Shown: positions 39,029 to 48,046 of the stretch, piece by piece
Numbering within the stretch: the stretch's first letter is position 1
Layout: every line of letters begins with the position of its first letter
NCBI RefSeq assembly: GCF_900105555.1
Contig: NZ_FNTZ01000001.1
Span: forward strand, 434,001-498,000
Source of the DNA: Pseudomonas coleopterorum
GTDB taxonomy: Bacteria > Pseudomonadota > Gammaproteobacteria > Pseudomonadales > Pseudomonadaceae
Direction: 5' to 3'
DNA: 64,000 bases
The notes under the pieces: model-generated
What the model saw: only the letters and a program-made list of their open reading frames with translations
The model's database searches: none
What the model was told of the DNA's origin: nothing
Program-made: the position numbers and the translations under genes

Positions 39029-40593
39029 CAGTCGATCACCCGTCCTTTGAGTGCGAAGAGGCCTTGCGGACGTTTCTGGATGAACAGAATGATCAGCGCG
39101 AGGATGAGGATCTTGCCCAGCACCGCACCGATCTGCGGCTCCAGGATCTTGTTGGCGATGCCCAGGCCGAACGCGGCGGACACGCTACCGGCCAGTTGGC
39201 CGACACCGCCCAGTACCACCACCAGGAACGAGTCGATGATGTAGCTCTGGCCCAGGTCCGGGCCGACGTTGCCGATCTGGCTCAGGGCTACGCCACCCAG
39301 GCCGGCGATGCCCGAGCCCAGACCGAAGGCGAGCATGTCGACACGCCCGGTGGGCACCCCGCAGCAAGCGGCCATGTTGCGGTTCTGAGTGACGGCGCGC
39401 ACGTTCAGGCCCAGGCGGGTCTTGTTCAGCAGCAGCCAGGTCAGGACCACCACGAACAGCGCGAAGGCGATGATGACGATGCGGTTGTACGGCAGCACCA
39501 GGTTGGGCAGCACCTGCCAGCCGCCCGAGAGCCAGGCGGGGTTGGCCACTTCCACGTTCTGCGCGCCGAAGATCAGGCGAATCGCCTGGATCAGCATCAG
39601 GCTGATGCCCCAGGTCGCCAGCAGGGTTTCCAGCGGGCGACCGTACAGATGGCGAATCACCGTGCGTTCCAGAAGCATGCCGACGCCTGCGGTGACGAAG
39701 AACGCCACGGGCAGGGCGATCAACGGGTAGTACTCGATGGCGCCGGGGGCGATGCGCTGGATCAGCATCTGCACGACGTAGGTCGAGTAGGCGCCGAGCA
39801 TGAGCATTTCGCCGTGGGCCATGTTGATCACGCCCAGCAGCCCGAAGGTGATCGCCAGGCCCAGGGCGGCCAGCAGCAGGATCGAGCCCAGGGACATGCC
39901 GCTGAAGGCCTGGCCCAGAATGTCGCCGATCATCAGCTTGCGCTTCACCTGAGCCAGGCTGGTCTCGGCGGCCGTGCGCACGCCCGGGTCGGTTTCCACG
40001 CCCGGCGCCAGCAGGTTTTCCAGACGGGTGCGCGCCAGGGGCTCACCGGTTTCGCCCAGCAGACGCACCGCAGCCAATCGCACGGCGGGCTCGGGAGCGA
40101 CCAGCTGCAGGTTGGCCAGGGCCAGGGTCAGCGCGGTCTTCACCGTTTCGTCCTGTTCCCCAGTGGTTTGGCGATCGAGCAAGGTCAATTGGTTGGGCTG
40201 TGCCGAGCGTTGCAGTTGCTGCGCAGCGGCGAGGCGAACCTGGGCGTTTTCGCTCAGCAGTTGGTGGCTGGCGAGGGCGGTTTCCACCAGGCCGCGCAGG
40301 CGGTTGTTCAGGCGCAGCTTGCGCACCGGTTCCACGGCCGCGGCGGTGCCGTCGGCGGGAGTCACCTGGCCATTGGTTTCGATGAACGGTTTTTTCTCGG
40401 CGTCGGCGGCAACCCGGCCTTCCTGCAAGGCGTCGAGCAGTTCGAGCCGTGCCGGGTCCGGCTGTGCGGCCCAGGCTTCCAGCAGGCGGACCTGCTCGGC
40501 AGACGAGGCGCCGGTGAAATCACTGGCGTCGTTGGCGCTGGCCATCAGTGGCAGCAGCAGGACGACAGTGACGAGGAATTTGATGAGGGACAT
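39028..40593 (-). CDS. urtB: Urea ABC transporter permease UrtB
   Basis: 521 residues from the ATG at 40593 (AAGGA upstream). It has a signal peptide (cleavage near MASA-ND) and a periplasmic HEAT-like region of about 210 residues (RLAAAQQLQ, RLAAVRLLG repeats), then about eight membrane segments of the LivH type (GLLGVINMAHGEMLMLGAYSTYVVQ). The long periplasmic N-terminus is typical of proteobacterial UrtB. The loop AVTQNRNMAACCGV contacts the ATPases. Confidence 0.95.
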   Translation of the reverse strand: MSLIKFLVTVVLLLPLMASANDASDFTGASSAEQVRLLEAWAAQPDPARLELLDALQEGRVAADAEKKPFIETNGQVTPADGTAAAVEPVRKLRLNNRLRGLVETALASHQLLSENAQVRLAAAQQLQRSAQPNQLTLLDRQTTGEQDETVKTALTLALANLQLVAPEPAVRLAAVRLLGETGEPLARTRLENLLAPGVETDPGVRTAAETSLAQVKRKLMIGDILGQAFSGMSLGSILLLAALGLAITFGLLGVINMAHGEMLMLGAYSTYVVQMLIQRIAPGAIEYYPLIALPVAFFVTAGVGMLLERTVIRHLYGRPLETLLATWGISLMLIQAIRLIFGAQNVEVANPAWLSGGWQVLPNLVLPYNRIVIIAFALFVVVLTWLLLNKTRLGLNVRAVTQNRNMAACCGVPTGRVDMLAFGLGSGIAGLGGVALSQIGNVGPDLGQSYIIDSFLVVVLGGVGQLAGSVSAAFGLGIANKILEPQIGAVLGKILILALIILFIQKRPQGLFALKGRVID

Positions 40594-40658
40594 GGCAAGT
40601 CCTTTGAATTGACGGCAATGGCGGCCGCAGACCGCCCCACAGAAACCTTGCGGCCCTT

Positions 40659-40746
40659 TGTAGGAGCGGTCATCGGCCGCGAAGGGCCACCAAGGTCTGT
40701 CATGCACACCACGGTGCCCCTTCGCGGCCGATGACCGCTCCTACAG
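40659..40746. repeat. REP family C inverted pair between urtA and urtB
   Basis: TGTAGGAGCGGTCATCGGCC / GCGAAGGG at 40659-40687 and its near-perfect inverted copy at 40717-40746, 29 bases apart. It fills about half of the 191-base gap between urtA and urtB. Confidence 0.9.
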
Positions 40747-40784
40747 CAGTCCGCTTACACGACGGCGCTGGGAGGCTGGTTGGA

Positions 40785-42050
40785 TCAGTTGCTCTTCACG
40801 GCGTGATCCGGCTTCTTGTCGTTACCCGGAATATAAGGGCTCCATGGCTGGGCACGGATCGGCTCCTTGGTCTGCCACACCACGTTGAACTGACCGTTGT
40901 CCTCGATCTCGCCGATCATCACCGGCTTGTGCAGGTGGTGGTTGGTCTTGTCCATGGTCAGGGTGTAGCCCGACGGCGCGGCGAAGGTCTGCCCGGCCAT
41001 GGCTTCACGTACCTTGTCCACGTCGGTCGACTTGGCCTGATTGGCGGCCTGGGCCCACATGTTGATGCCCACGTAGGTCGCTTCCATCGGATCGTTGGTG
41101 ACCACGGTGGCGGCGTTCGGCAGGTTCTTGGCCTTGGCGTAGGCTTTCCAGTCGGCGACGAACTGGGTGTTTTCCTTGTTCTCCACCGACTGGAAGTAGT
41201 TCCACGCTGCCAGGTTGCCCACCAGCGGCTTGGTGTCGATGCCGCGCAGTTCTTCTTCGCCGACCGAGAACGCCACGACCGGGACGTCGGTGGCCTTCAG
41301 GCCCTGGTTGGCCAGCTCCTTGTAGAACGGCACGTTGGAGTCGCCGTTGACGGTGGAGATGACGGCAGTCTTGCCACCGGCCGAGAATTTCTTGATGTTG
41401 GCAACGATGGTCTGGTAGTCCGAGTGACCGAACGGGGTGTAGACCTCTTCGATGTCCTTGTCGGCCACGCCCTTGGAGTGCAGGAAGGCGCGCAGAATCT
41501 TGTTGGTAGTGCGTGGGTAGACGTAGTCGGTGCCCAGCAGGAAGTAGCGCTTGGCCGCGCCGCCGTCTTCGCTCATCAGGTACTCGACCGCCGGGATCGC
41601 CTGCTGGTTGGGCGCCGCGCCGGTGTAGAAGACGTTCGGCGACATCTCTTCACCTTCGTACTGCACGGGGTAGAACAGCAGGCCGTTGAGCTCTTCGAAG
41701 ACCGGCAGCACCGACTTGCGCGACACCGACGTCCAGCAGCCGAACACCACCGCCACCTTGTCCTGGGTGATCAGTTGGCGCGCCTTCTCGGCGAACAACG
41801 GCCAGTTCGACCCCGGGTCCACCACCACCGCCTCGAGCATCTTGCCATTCACGCCGCCCTTGGCGTTGATCTGGTCGATGGTCATCAGGGCCATGTCTTT
41901 CAGAGAAGTCTCCGAGATCGCCATGGTGCCGGACAGCGAATGCAGGATGCCGACCTTGATGGTCTCGGCGGCCTGAATCGTCCAGGACAAGCCCATGGCA
42001 GCGATCGATGCGGAAAGGGTGAACGCCTTGATCAAGCTGCGACGCTTCAT
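40785..42050 (-). CDS. urtA: Urea ABC transporter, periplasmic urea-binding protein
   Basis: 421 residues. The N-terminus MKRRSLIKAF has a twin-arginine-like motif and a hydrophobic stretch ending WTIQA, so export could be by Tat or Sec. The binding fold carries UrtA landmarks: VGILHSLSGTMAISE, FGCWTSVSRKSVLPVFEE, LLFYPVQYEGEE and YFLLGTDYVYPRTTNKI. It captures urea in the periplasm. First gene of the urt-ure run behind a sigma-54 promoter; the REP hairpin after it may stabilise its mRNA relative to the permease genes. Confidence 0.97.
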   Translation of the reverse strand: MKRRSLIKAFTLSASIAAMGLSWTIQAAETIKVGILHSLSGTMAISETSLKDMALMTIDQINAKGGVNGKMLEAVVVDPGSNWPLFAEKARQLITQDKVAVVFGCWTSVSRKSVLPVFEELNGLLFYPVQYEGEEMSPNVFYTGAAPNQQAIPAVEYLMSEDGGAAKRYFLLGTDYVYPRTTNKILRAFLHSKGVADKDIEEVYTPFGHSDYQTIVANIKKFSAGGKTAVISTVNGDSNVPFYKELANQGLKATDVPVVAFSVGEEELRGIDTKPLVGNLAAWNYFQSVENKENTQFVADWKAYAKAKNLPNAATVVTNDPMEATYVGINMWAQAANQAKSTDVDKVREAMAGQTFAAPSGYTLTMDKTNHHLHKPVMIGEIEDNGQFNVVWQTKEPIRAQPWSPYIPGNDKKPDHAVKSN

Positions 42051-42113
42051 TGTGCAATCTCCATGTACGAATGTTTTTTTAGTGAGGCAGATGGGGACTT
42101 CTCAGCGGAGCTT

Positions 42114-42129
42114 TGCAAGGGGTGTGCCG
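42114..42129 (-). promoter_or_regulatory. Sigma-54 promoter of urtABCDE
   Basis: The complement reads CGGCACACCCCTTGCA: 10 of 12 specified positions of TGGCACG-N4-TTGCW, with GG/GC spacing exact. The predicted start is near 42104, 54 bases before the urtA ATG. Confidence 0.7.
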
Positions 42130-42184
42130 AAGCGCGCGCAGGTGCGGGATAGGGGGCGAGGGAGGGCTGGGACGAATATCGGCC

Positions 42185-42199
42185 GCACCGCATTGGTGC
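42185..42199. promoter_or_regulatory. NtrC-like site upstream of urtA
   Basis: GCACCGCATTGGTGC is an exact GCACC-N5-GGTGC inverted repeat, about 60 bases upstream of the -24 element. Confidence 0.6.
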
Positions 42200-42285
42200 T
42201 CGATCCGAACGGTGGTGCGTTTCAGTGGATGGTATTGGTGCGCCGGATTTCATCCCCAGCCGAACGACGAACCGCGTTGCCCGCT

Positions 42286-42391
42286 GACGCGGCTTGCGCC
42301 GCTGCTACAGAAACCGTGTGCATCGCTGACCCGGCTTGCGCTCGCGTTGCAGCTGTACTCCGATTCCCTGTAGCAGCGGTGCAAGCCGCGT
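42286..42391. repeat. REP family A inverted pair with a decayed middle copy
   Basis: Copies at 42286-42310 and 42366-42391 are in inverted order. Between them, 42326-42352 is a degenerate third copy with several substitutions. Confidence 0.85.
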
Positions 42392-42421
42392 CCGGGCGCA
42401 CCGCAGATACAGCTGGATGAC

Positions 42422-43783
42422 TCAGATCGCTTCGATCGGCGGCCGCAGGCGCACCACCATCTGGTCCACCGCCCAGATCAGCAACAGCGACACACCCACC
42501 AACGGAAACGCCACGCCAATCGCAATCATCACGCCGACCGCCACCTTCCATCGCGGCAGATCGTGGCGCAGCGGCGGTACACCGAGCTTGCCCTGGGGCC
42601 GACGCTTCCACCAGATCACCAGACCGCTGACCGAGCTGAGCAATATCATCAGGCAAACCAGCAGCACGATGATCTGATTGACCGGCCCGAACATCTTGCC
42701 CTCGTGCAGCATCACCCCGGTTTCAGTGGCGCGCGCGACCAAACCGTAGTGCTCCCAGCGCACGTCGGCCAGCACCTTGCCGCTGTACTGATCGATGTGC
42801 AGGGTCGCGTCGTTGCGTGGATCGTCAGCGAAGACCGCCACAGTGAACACGCCGCTCGCGGTGCTCGGCAGGGTGATGCTGTAGCCGGGCTCCACCTGCA
42901 ACCGCGCGGCCGTGTCGACCACGCTCTGCAGGCTGACCAACGGCGCTGCCGGGGCGTGCATGTGCCCGCCATGGCCCATGTGCTCGGCATGTGCCCCGGT
43001 GGACTTGGGCATGGGCGTGTTTTCCATGGCCCAGGGCACGGTCTGGCGGTGGGCCTGGTTGAGCTGGCCGGCCTGCTCGTCGGACTTGGGCATGGCGTTC
43101 CACATGGCGTCAGGGAAGCGGTTCCACACTTGGGCATACTGCTTGCCCCAGAACCCGGTCCAGGTCATGCCGCTGAGCAGCATGATCAGCAGCAACGCTG
43201 CGCCCCAGAAACCGACCGCCGCGTGGAGGTCGCGCCACAGCGCCCGGCCCCGGCTGCGCCAGCGCGGCCAGAGCACACCGCTGGCGGCATTGCCGCGCGG
43301 CCACCACAGGTACAGGCCGGAGATCACCAGCACGATGCCCCAGCCGGCAGCCAGCTCGATCAGCCGGTCACCCACTGTGCCGATCATCAGCTCGCCATGC
43401 AGGGCCCTCGCCACGGCCTGCAGGTTCCACTTGGCGTCCTGCTCGCCCAGCAGCTCGCCGGTGTAGGGATTGAGGAATACGTTCAACTCATGGCCATCGG
43501 CATGCACCACGAACTGGGCGCTGCGTTCGGCGGCACTGGGCGGCAGGTACTGACCGATGGTGCCACGCGGGTAAGCATTGTGCGTGCGCAACAGCAGTTC
43601 GTCGGCACTCAGGCGCTGTTCGGCCACCGGCACCACCAGCAGATCGCGGTACATCCACGGGTCCAGTTGCGGCTTGAACAGGTAGATGATCCCGGTCAGC
43701 GCCAGCAGGATCATGAACGGCGCGACGAACAGCCCGGCGTAGAAGTGCCAGCGCCAGGCAAGGTTGTAGAAAGAGGTTTTCAT
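42422..43783 (-). CDS. PepSY-associated transmembrane protein, probably copper-related
   Basis: 453 residues from the ATG at 43783. Four membrane segments in the PiuB/PepSY_TM arrangement (FYAGLFVAPFMILLALTGIIYLF; AAGWGIVLVISGLYLWWPRG; GFWGAALLLIMLLSGMTWTG; C-terminal pair) with periplasmic PepSY domains between. Residues 261-280 form a His/Met-rich loop (HAEHMGHGGHMH) suited to copper binding. Family members are annotated as iron-regulated, but the loop and the two preceding genes point to copper. Transcribed after the DUF2946 and PCu(A)C genes. Confidence 0.8.
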   Translation of the reverse strand: MKTSFYNLAWRWHFYAGLFVAPFMILLALTGIIYLFKPQLDPWMYRDLLVVPVAEQRLSADELLLRTHNAYPRGTIGQYLPPSAAERSAQFVVHADGHELNVFLNPYTGELLGEQDAKWNLQAVARALHGELMIGTVGDRLIELAAGWGIVLVISGLYLWWPRGNAASGVLWPRWRSRGRALWRDLHAAVGFWGAALLLIMLLSGMTWTGFWGKQYAQVWNRFPDAMWNAMPKSDEQAGQLNQAHRQTVPWAMENTPMPKSTGAHAEHMGHGGHMHAPAAPLVSLQSVVDTAARLQVEPGYSITLPSTASGVFTVAVFADDPRNDATLHIDQYSGKVLADVRWEHYGLVARATETGVMLHEGKMFGPVNQIIVLLVCLMILLSSVSGLVIWWKRRPQGKLGVPPLRHDLPRWKVAVGVMIAIGVAFPLVGVSLLLIWAVDQMVVRLRPPIEAI

Positions 43784-43848
43784 GGGTGAAAGGTATTCCA
43801 ACGGTATCGTTGTGCTCAACGTTGACCAATGCACTGCCAATGCCGACC

Positions 43849-43893
43849 TGTGGAAGCGGGGCGGACGACGAGTCCTCTACCCGCGAATAGGCC
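43849..43893. repeat. Single, partly decayed REP family B long form
   Basis: 45 bases matching the complement of the long form at 37004-37049 with about four substitutions. It lies between the DUF2946 and PepSY genes. Confidence 0.7.
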
Positions 43894-43936
43894 TGCGCAG
43901 ACACCGCATCAGCTCACAGTCATTGGGATTCGACGA

Positions 43937-44356
43937 TCACACCATTGAGGGCGGTGCACGCGTGCGCGCACCGGGAAACACCGCGTGGGTCGCATGTCCC
44001 TGGCGAGGCTGGGCAACGAAGACGCTCTGCGGGCGCTGCGAAGTTGCACCCGCGATACCCAGCGTCTGTGGCAGCGCCGGGCAGTGGAAGAACAGGCTGC
44101 AATAACCGCATTTCTCCATCAGCACATGCAGCTCGCCCCCAGCCGTGGCGCTGCCATGGTGCTCGCCATGGGCCTCGTGCTGCATGGCAGGCATGGCGCC
44201 GTCCATGGGCATGGCGGACCGCGTGTGGTCCATCGGCATCGACTGGGAAATCAACGGCCCGATGAACATCATCAGCACTGCAAAGAGGCTGATCCAGCTG
44301 GCGCGGGCCTGGGCAGAAGGCCGGGAAGAAGAGCGCCTGGCGCTCAGGTCGCTCAT
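43937..44356 (-). CDS. DUF2946 family membrane/periplasmic protein
   Basis: 139 residues from the ATG at 44356, five bases after the upstream stop; an in-frame ATG at 44371 would overlap that gene. One N-terminal membrane segment (ISLFAVLMMFIGPLISQ) is followed by a Met/His-rich stretch (MPMDHTRSAMPMDGAMP, HEAHGEHHG) and the DUF2946 core EKCGYCSLFFHCP with a CxxC. The composition suggests copper handling. Function not established; placement beside PCu(A)C and PepSY genes supports a copper role. Confidence 0.75.
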   Translation of the reverse strand: MSDLSARRSSSRPSAQARASWISLFAVLMMFIGPLISQSMPMDHTRSAMPMDGAMPAMQHEAHGEHHGSATAGGELHVLMEKCGYCSLFFHCPALPQTLGIAGATSQRPQSVFVAQPRQGHATHAVFPGARTRAPPSMV

Positions 44357-44360
44357 CGGC

Positions 44361-44843
44361 TCAATGCGCATGCTCGTCGGCATCGTCCTGCACCGGCGCC
44401 TGGGTGAGCACCTGCACCTCGACCACGAAATTCCCCGCCTTGGCGAAGTGCAGGGTCAGCGGGAAATGCTGGCCCGCCTGCAAGGGGCTGCTCAGCTTGA
44501 GGTCCAGCAGCATCACGTGAAATGCCATGGGCGCGAACACTGCGTGGCCGCTGGCCGGAATGGTCACGCCCTGAACCTGCTGCATCTTCATCATGCCGTC
44601 CTGGTTGATGTGCTGATGCAGTTGCGCGTCACCGGCGATCGGCGTGTCGATGCTGGTCAGGGTGTCGTCGTCCAGCCCGCGGTTGCGCAATTCGAAATAC
44701 ACCGCGACGGTGGGCGCGTTGGGCGGCAGCTCCTGTGCCCAGGGTTCGACGATCAGCAGGTCACCGGCCTTGTATTGGCGGGCGTCGCCCTGCGCGGCGG
44801 CAGCGAGCAGCATGAGCACACAGGCAGACCAGAACCTTTTCAT
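44361..44843 (-). CDS. Periplasmic copper chaperone PCu(A)C
   Basis: 160 residues with a signal peptide (LMLLAAAAQG). The cupredoxin-like DUF461 fold shows VEPWAQELPPNAPTVAVYFELRNRG and copper ligands His and Met in HQHINQDGMMKMQ, then FAPMAFHVMLLDL. PCu(A)C delivers Cu(I) to periplasmic targets such as cytochrome c oxidase. A His-rich C-terminal end (DEHAH) adds possible ligands. First gene of the copper module. Confidence 0.9.
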   Translation of the reverse strand: MKRFWSACVLMLLAAAAQGDARQYKAGDLLIVEPWAQELPPNAPTVAVYFELRNRGLDDDTLTSIDTPIAGDAQLHQHINQDGMMKMQQVQGVTIPASGHAVFAPMAFHVMLLDLKLSSPLQAGQHFPLTLHFAKAGNFVVEVQVLTQAPVQDDADEHAH

Positions 44844-44871
44844 CGCAGACACCCCGGTACGAAAGCCGCCA

Positions 44872-44896
44872 TTGTAGCAGCGGTGCAAGCCGCGTC
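44872..44896 (+). repeat. Single REP family A element
   Basis: TTGTAGCAGCGGTGCAAGCC / GCGTC, a lone copy between the PCu(A)C gene and cobK, starting 29 bases upstream of the chaperone's start codon. Confidence 0.85.
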
Positions 44897-44923
44897 GGCG
44901 GTCAACGCAGTAAATCTGGTGCG

Positions 44924-45649
44924 TTACTGGGCGTATTGATTCATGTGCGCCAGCAGCGTTGCTGCATTCGTGAAGGTGCGATCCACCTGCGGCAGGGGCG
45001 GGCGCTTGAGCACCAGCACCGGAAGCCCCAACTCCCGCGCCACCTGCAACTTGGGCTCGGTCGCACCGCTGCCGCTGTTCTTGCTGATCAGCACATCGAT
45101 AAGGCGCTGGGCGAACAAGGCGCGTTCGTCTTCCAGGCGAAAGGGGCCGCGGGCGCCGATCACCTCGCAACGCGCCGTGCCGGGGTAGGGGTCCAGCGCT
45201 CGCAAGGTCCAATGCTGATGGGGTGGAATCTCCTGCAGGTGTTCCAGCGGCTCGCGACCCAGGGTGAACAGCGGTCGCTGGAACGGGGCCAGCGCCTGCA
45301 CCAGTTCAGCCCAGTCGGTCACTTCTCTCCAGTCGTCACCCGCCTGAGGCTGCCAGGCCGGACGTCGCAGCGCCCAGCACTCGATACCCGCCAGGCCGGC
45401 CGCCTTGGCCGCATTGGCGCTGATCTGGGCGGCATAGGGGTGAGTCGCGTCAACCAGCAGCGTAATACCTTCGCTGCTGATGTACGTCGCCAGCCCTTCG
45501 GCCCCGCCATACCCGCCGACGCGCACCTGACAGCGCAGGTCGGTGGGCACGCGACCCACGCCGGCCAGGCTGTAGACGTGCTCCGTGCTCAAGGTCCGAG
45601 CGATCGCCAAGGCTTCGGTCACGCCACCCAGCAGCAGGATGCGCTTCAT
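44924..45649 (-). CDS. cobK: Precorrin-6A reductase
   Basis: 241 residues. Rossmann-like start [33 protein letters not shown] with the conserved His-Pro-Tyr/Phe, FTLGREPL and a C-terminal [23 protein letters not shown]. It reduces precorrin-6A to 6B with NADPH in corrin ring synthesis. Overlaps cbiD by four bases; last gene of the cobL-cbiD-cobK operon. Confidence 0.95.
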   Translation of the reverse strand: MKRILLLGGVTEALAIARTLSTEHVYSLAGVGRVPTDLRCQVRVGGYGGAEGLATYISSEGITLLVDATHPYAAQISANAAKAAGLAGIECWALRRPAWQPQAGDDWREVTDWAELVQALAPFQRPLFTLGREPLEHLQEIPPHQHWTLRALDPYPGTARCEVIGARGPFRLEDERALFAQRLIDVLISKNSGSGATEPKLQVARELGLPVLVLKRPPLPQVDRTFTNAATLLAHMNQYAQ

Positions 45650-46743
45650 GGAGCGACCCCCGCCTGCCCGACGATCCCGCCCTGACGGTCGATGGCGAAC
45701 ACCTCCACCTGCACCCGATCCTGCACCACGCTGCGGGCGAACCGCCAGGCATGACGACAGACTTCATCGCCCAGCTTCACACCTTCGGCATGGGCCAGGG
45801 CCAAGGCTTGCTGGCTGGTATTGGCCGCGCGGATACGCGCCTGCAGATCCGCATCGGCGCCGATGTCGCTGGCCCAACCCGCCAGTTGCGGCAGGTCGAT
45901 GCTCGAATGACGGCTGTGCAGGTCCATGTGTCCGGCCGCCAGCTTGCTGATCTTGCCGAAACCGCCGCACAGGCTGAGTTTGTCCAAGGGTACTTTGCGT
46001 ACGTGTTTGAGCACTGCACCGACGAAGTCGCCCATCTCGATCAAGGCAATCTCGGGCAGCGCGTAGACCTGGCGCATGGTGTCCTCGCTGGCATTGCCGG
46101 TGCACGCGGCGATGTGCCGGTAGCCGTTGGTGGTCGCTACATCGATGCCCTGATGGATGGAGGCGATATAGGCCGCGCACGAAAAAGGCCGCACGATACC
46201 GCTGGTGCCCAGGATCGACAGCCCGCCGAGGATGCCCAGGCGTGGGTTCATGGTCTTGAGCGCCAGGCTGGCGCCGTTCTCGACGTTGACGGTGACCTGA
46301 AAGCCGCCGCCGTAGCCGTGCTCTTCGGCCAGGCGGGTCAAGTGTTCACCGATCATCCGCCGTGGAACCGGATTGATCGCCGGTTCACCCACGCCCAGCA
46401 CCAGCCCTGGACGGGTGACGGTCCCCACGCCTTCGCCCGCCACGAAGTGAATGCCGGGCGCATCGAGCAGACGCACCTGGGTGTACAACAGGGCGCCGTG
46501 GGTCACATCCGGATCGTCGCCGCCGTCCTTGAGGGTCCCGGCTTCGGCACCGTCGGCATTCAGCCGACAGAACTCCAGGCGCATCGACACCTGCTTGCCC
46601 TTGGGCAGCACGATATGCACCGCATCGCTGGCGCCACCGCCCAGCAACAGCCGCGCCGCCGCCAGACTGGTCGCCGTGGCGCAGCTGCCGGTGGTCAGGC
46701 CGCTGCGCAACGGGGCCGGTTGCTCCGCCGTTTCTTCACGCAT
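45646..46743 (-). CDS. cbiD: Cobalt-precorrin-5B C1-methyltransferase
   Basis: 365 residues from the ATG at 46743. CbiD signatures: [19 protein letters not shown], the glycine-rich [47 protein letters not shown] and [17 protein letters not shown]. It methylates C-1 during ring contraction. It belongs to the anaerobic-type enzyme set but often substitutes for CobF in aerobic pathways, as seems true here. Overlaps cobL by eight bases. Confidence 0.94.
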   Translation of the reverse strand: MREETAEQPAPLRSGLTTGSCATATSLAAARLLLGGGASDAVHIVLPKGKQVSMRLEFCRLNADGAEAGTLKDGGDDPDVTHGALLYTQVRLLDAPGIHFVAGEGVGTVTRPGLVLGVGEPAINPVPRRMIGEHLTRLAEEHGYGGGFQVTVNVENGASLALKTMNPRLGILGGLSILGTSGIVRPFSCAAYIASIHQGIDVATTNGYRHIAACTGNASEDTMRQVYALPEIALIEMGDFVGAVLKHVRKVPLDKLSLCGGFGKISKLAAGHMDLHSRHSSIDLPQLAGWASDIGADADLQARIRAANTSQQALALAHAEGVKLGDEVCRHAWRFARSVVQDRVQVEVFAIDRQGGIVGQAGVAP

Positions 46744-47944
46744 CGAGGGGCTTGACCGTGTCGAGCAGGGTGATCGGCAACGCCTGGCGCCAGGTGTCGA
46801 ACTCGCCCAGCGGGGCCGCCTGGGCAATGTGCAGCCGGGTCAGGTCGCCACCGTAGCGCTCGCGCCACTGCGCCAGGGCCAGTTCACTCTGCAGGGTGAC
46901 CGCGTTGGCCACCAGGCGACCGCCGGGTTTGAGCGCTGCCCAGCAATCGGCCAGCACGTTCTCGCGGGTCACGCCGCCGCCGACGAAGATCGCGTCGGGT
47001 GCGGGCAAACCGGCCAGCGCGCCCGGCGCCCGCCCGCGCACCAGTTGCAGGCCGGGCACACCCAAGGCATCGCGGTTGTGTTCGATAAAGGCCTGTCGAC
47101 CTTCGTCGGACTCGACCGCGATGGCGCGGCAGCTGGGATGTGCGCGCATCCATTCGATGCCGATCGAGCCACAGCCGGCGCCCACGTCCCACAGCAGCTC
47201 GCCCGGTCGGGGCGCCAGGCGCGCCAGGGTCACCGCGCGAATGTCGCGCTTGGTCAGTTGGCCGTCGTGGCGAAAGGCAGTGTCGGGCAGGCCGGCCAGC
47301 GGGGACAGACGCGGGGCGTCCGGGCTGGCCTGGCATTCGATGGCGATGAGGTTCAGCGCGGCGATCTCGGGAAAATCATCGGCGGCGCTACCGTCGATGC
47401 GCCGTTCCTTGGCCCCCCCCAGGTGTTCCAGCACGGTTACGCGGCTGAGGCCGAAGCCGCGCTCGCGCAGCAACTGGGCCACGGCCTGCGGGCTCGTGCC
47501 ATCGTTGCTCAGGACCAGCAGGCGCTGGCCGCTGTACAGGTGCGCAGCCACCGCCGCTACCGGGCGCGCCACTACCGAGAGGGTGACCACGTCCTGCAGC
47601 GCCCAGCCCAGGCGCGCGGCGGCCAGCGAATAGGAAGACGGCGAGGGCAGCACGTGCATCTGCTCGGCTGGAATCTGTCGCGCCAGACTGGCGCCCACGC
47701 CGTAGAGCATCGGGTCACCACTGGCCAGTACGCAGACCGCCTCGCCGGGTTCGGCCAGCACGGCGTCGAGGCTGAACGGGCTGGGCCAGGCGACCCGGCT
47801 ACCGACGATGCAGCGCGGCAGCAATTCGAGCTGGCGCGGGCTGCCGACGATGCGCCGGGCGCTCAGCAGCGCGCGCCGTGCCTGTTTGCCCAGGCCCGCA
47901 AAACCGTCTTCACCGATACCTACCAGGGTCAGCCAGGCCGACAT
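46736..47944 (-). CDS. cobL: Precorrin-6Y C5,15-methyltransferase (decarboxylating)
   Basis: 402 residues, a fusion. The N-terminal half (about 1-200, CbiE-like) is a tetrapyrrole methylase with [25 protein letters not shown] and [16 protein letters not shown]. The C-terminal half (about 215-402, CbiT-like) is a Rossmann methyltransferase with [13 protein letters not shown] and [16 protein letters not shown]. It methylates C-5 and C-15 and decarboxylates the acetate side chain. First gene of the minus-strand operon, divergent from cobG. Confidence 0.96.
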   Translation of the reverse strand: MSAWLTLVGIGEDGFAGLGKQARRALLSARRIVGSPRQLELLPRCIVGSRVAWPSPFSLDAVLAEPGEAVCVLASGDPMLYGVGASLARQIPAEQMHVLPSPSSYSLAAARLGWALQDVVTLSVVARPVAAVAAHLYSGQRLLVLSNDGTSPQAVAQLLRERGFGLSRVTVLEHLGGAKERRIDGSAADDFPEIAALNLIAIECQASPDAPRLSPLAGLPDTAFRHDGQLTKRDIRAVTLARLAPRPGELLWDVGAGCGSIGIEWMRAHPSCRAIAVESDEGRQAFIEHNRDALGVPGLQLVRGRAPGALAGLPAPDAIFVGGGVTRENVLADCWAALKPGGRLVANAVTLQSELALAQWRERYGGDLTRLHIAQAAPLGEFDTWRQALPITLLDTVKPLDA

Positions 47945-48046
47945 GAATATCCCTCATACAAAACTATTCCGACGGGCAGACTTTTCATGCCTTCGGCCAA
48001 AGCAGGCATAATACCGCGCCTTACCCTTTCCAGTGGTTTTTCGCGC

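Larger units (their letters stand above)
42051..42421. other. Regulatory region upstream of urtA
   Basis: 371 bases without a gene. From urtA outward: a sigma-54 promoter (42114-42129), an NtrC-like site (42185-42199) with two further TGGTGCG half sites near 42212 and 42235, and REP family A copies at 42286-42391. Confidence 0.75.

Noticed and set aside
36273..42050. A second branched-chain amino acid transporter
   Set aside because: The UrtA landmarks, the long periplasmic domain of UrtB and direct linkage to urease genes identify a urea transporter.
46451..48046. Upstream extension of the cobG reading frame to more than 1,000 residues
   Set aside because: The extension runs antisense through cbiD and cobL, which have strong family matches; CobG homology begins near 48090.
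47945..48046. Possible cobalamin riboswitch before cobG or cobL
   Set aside because: The gap is only about 100 bases and I see none of the conserved B12-box sequence.
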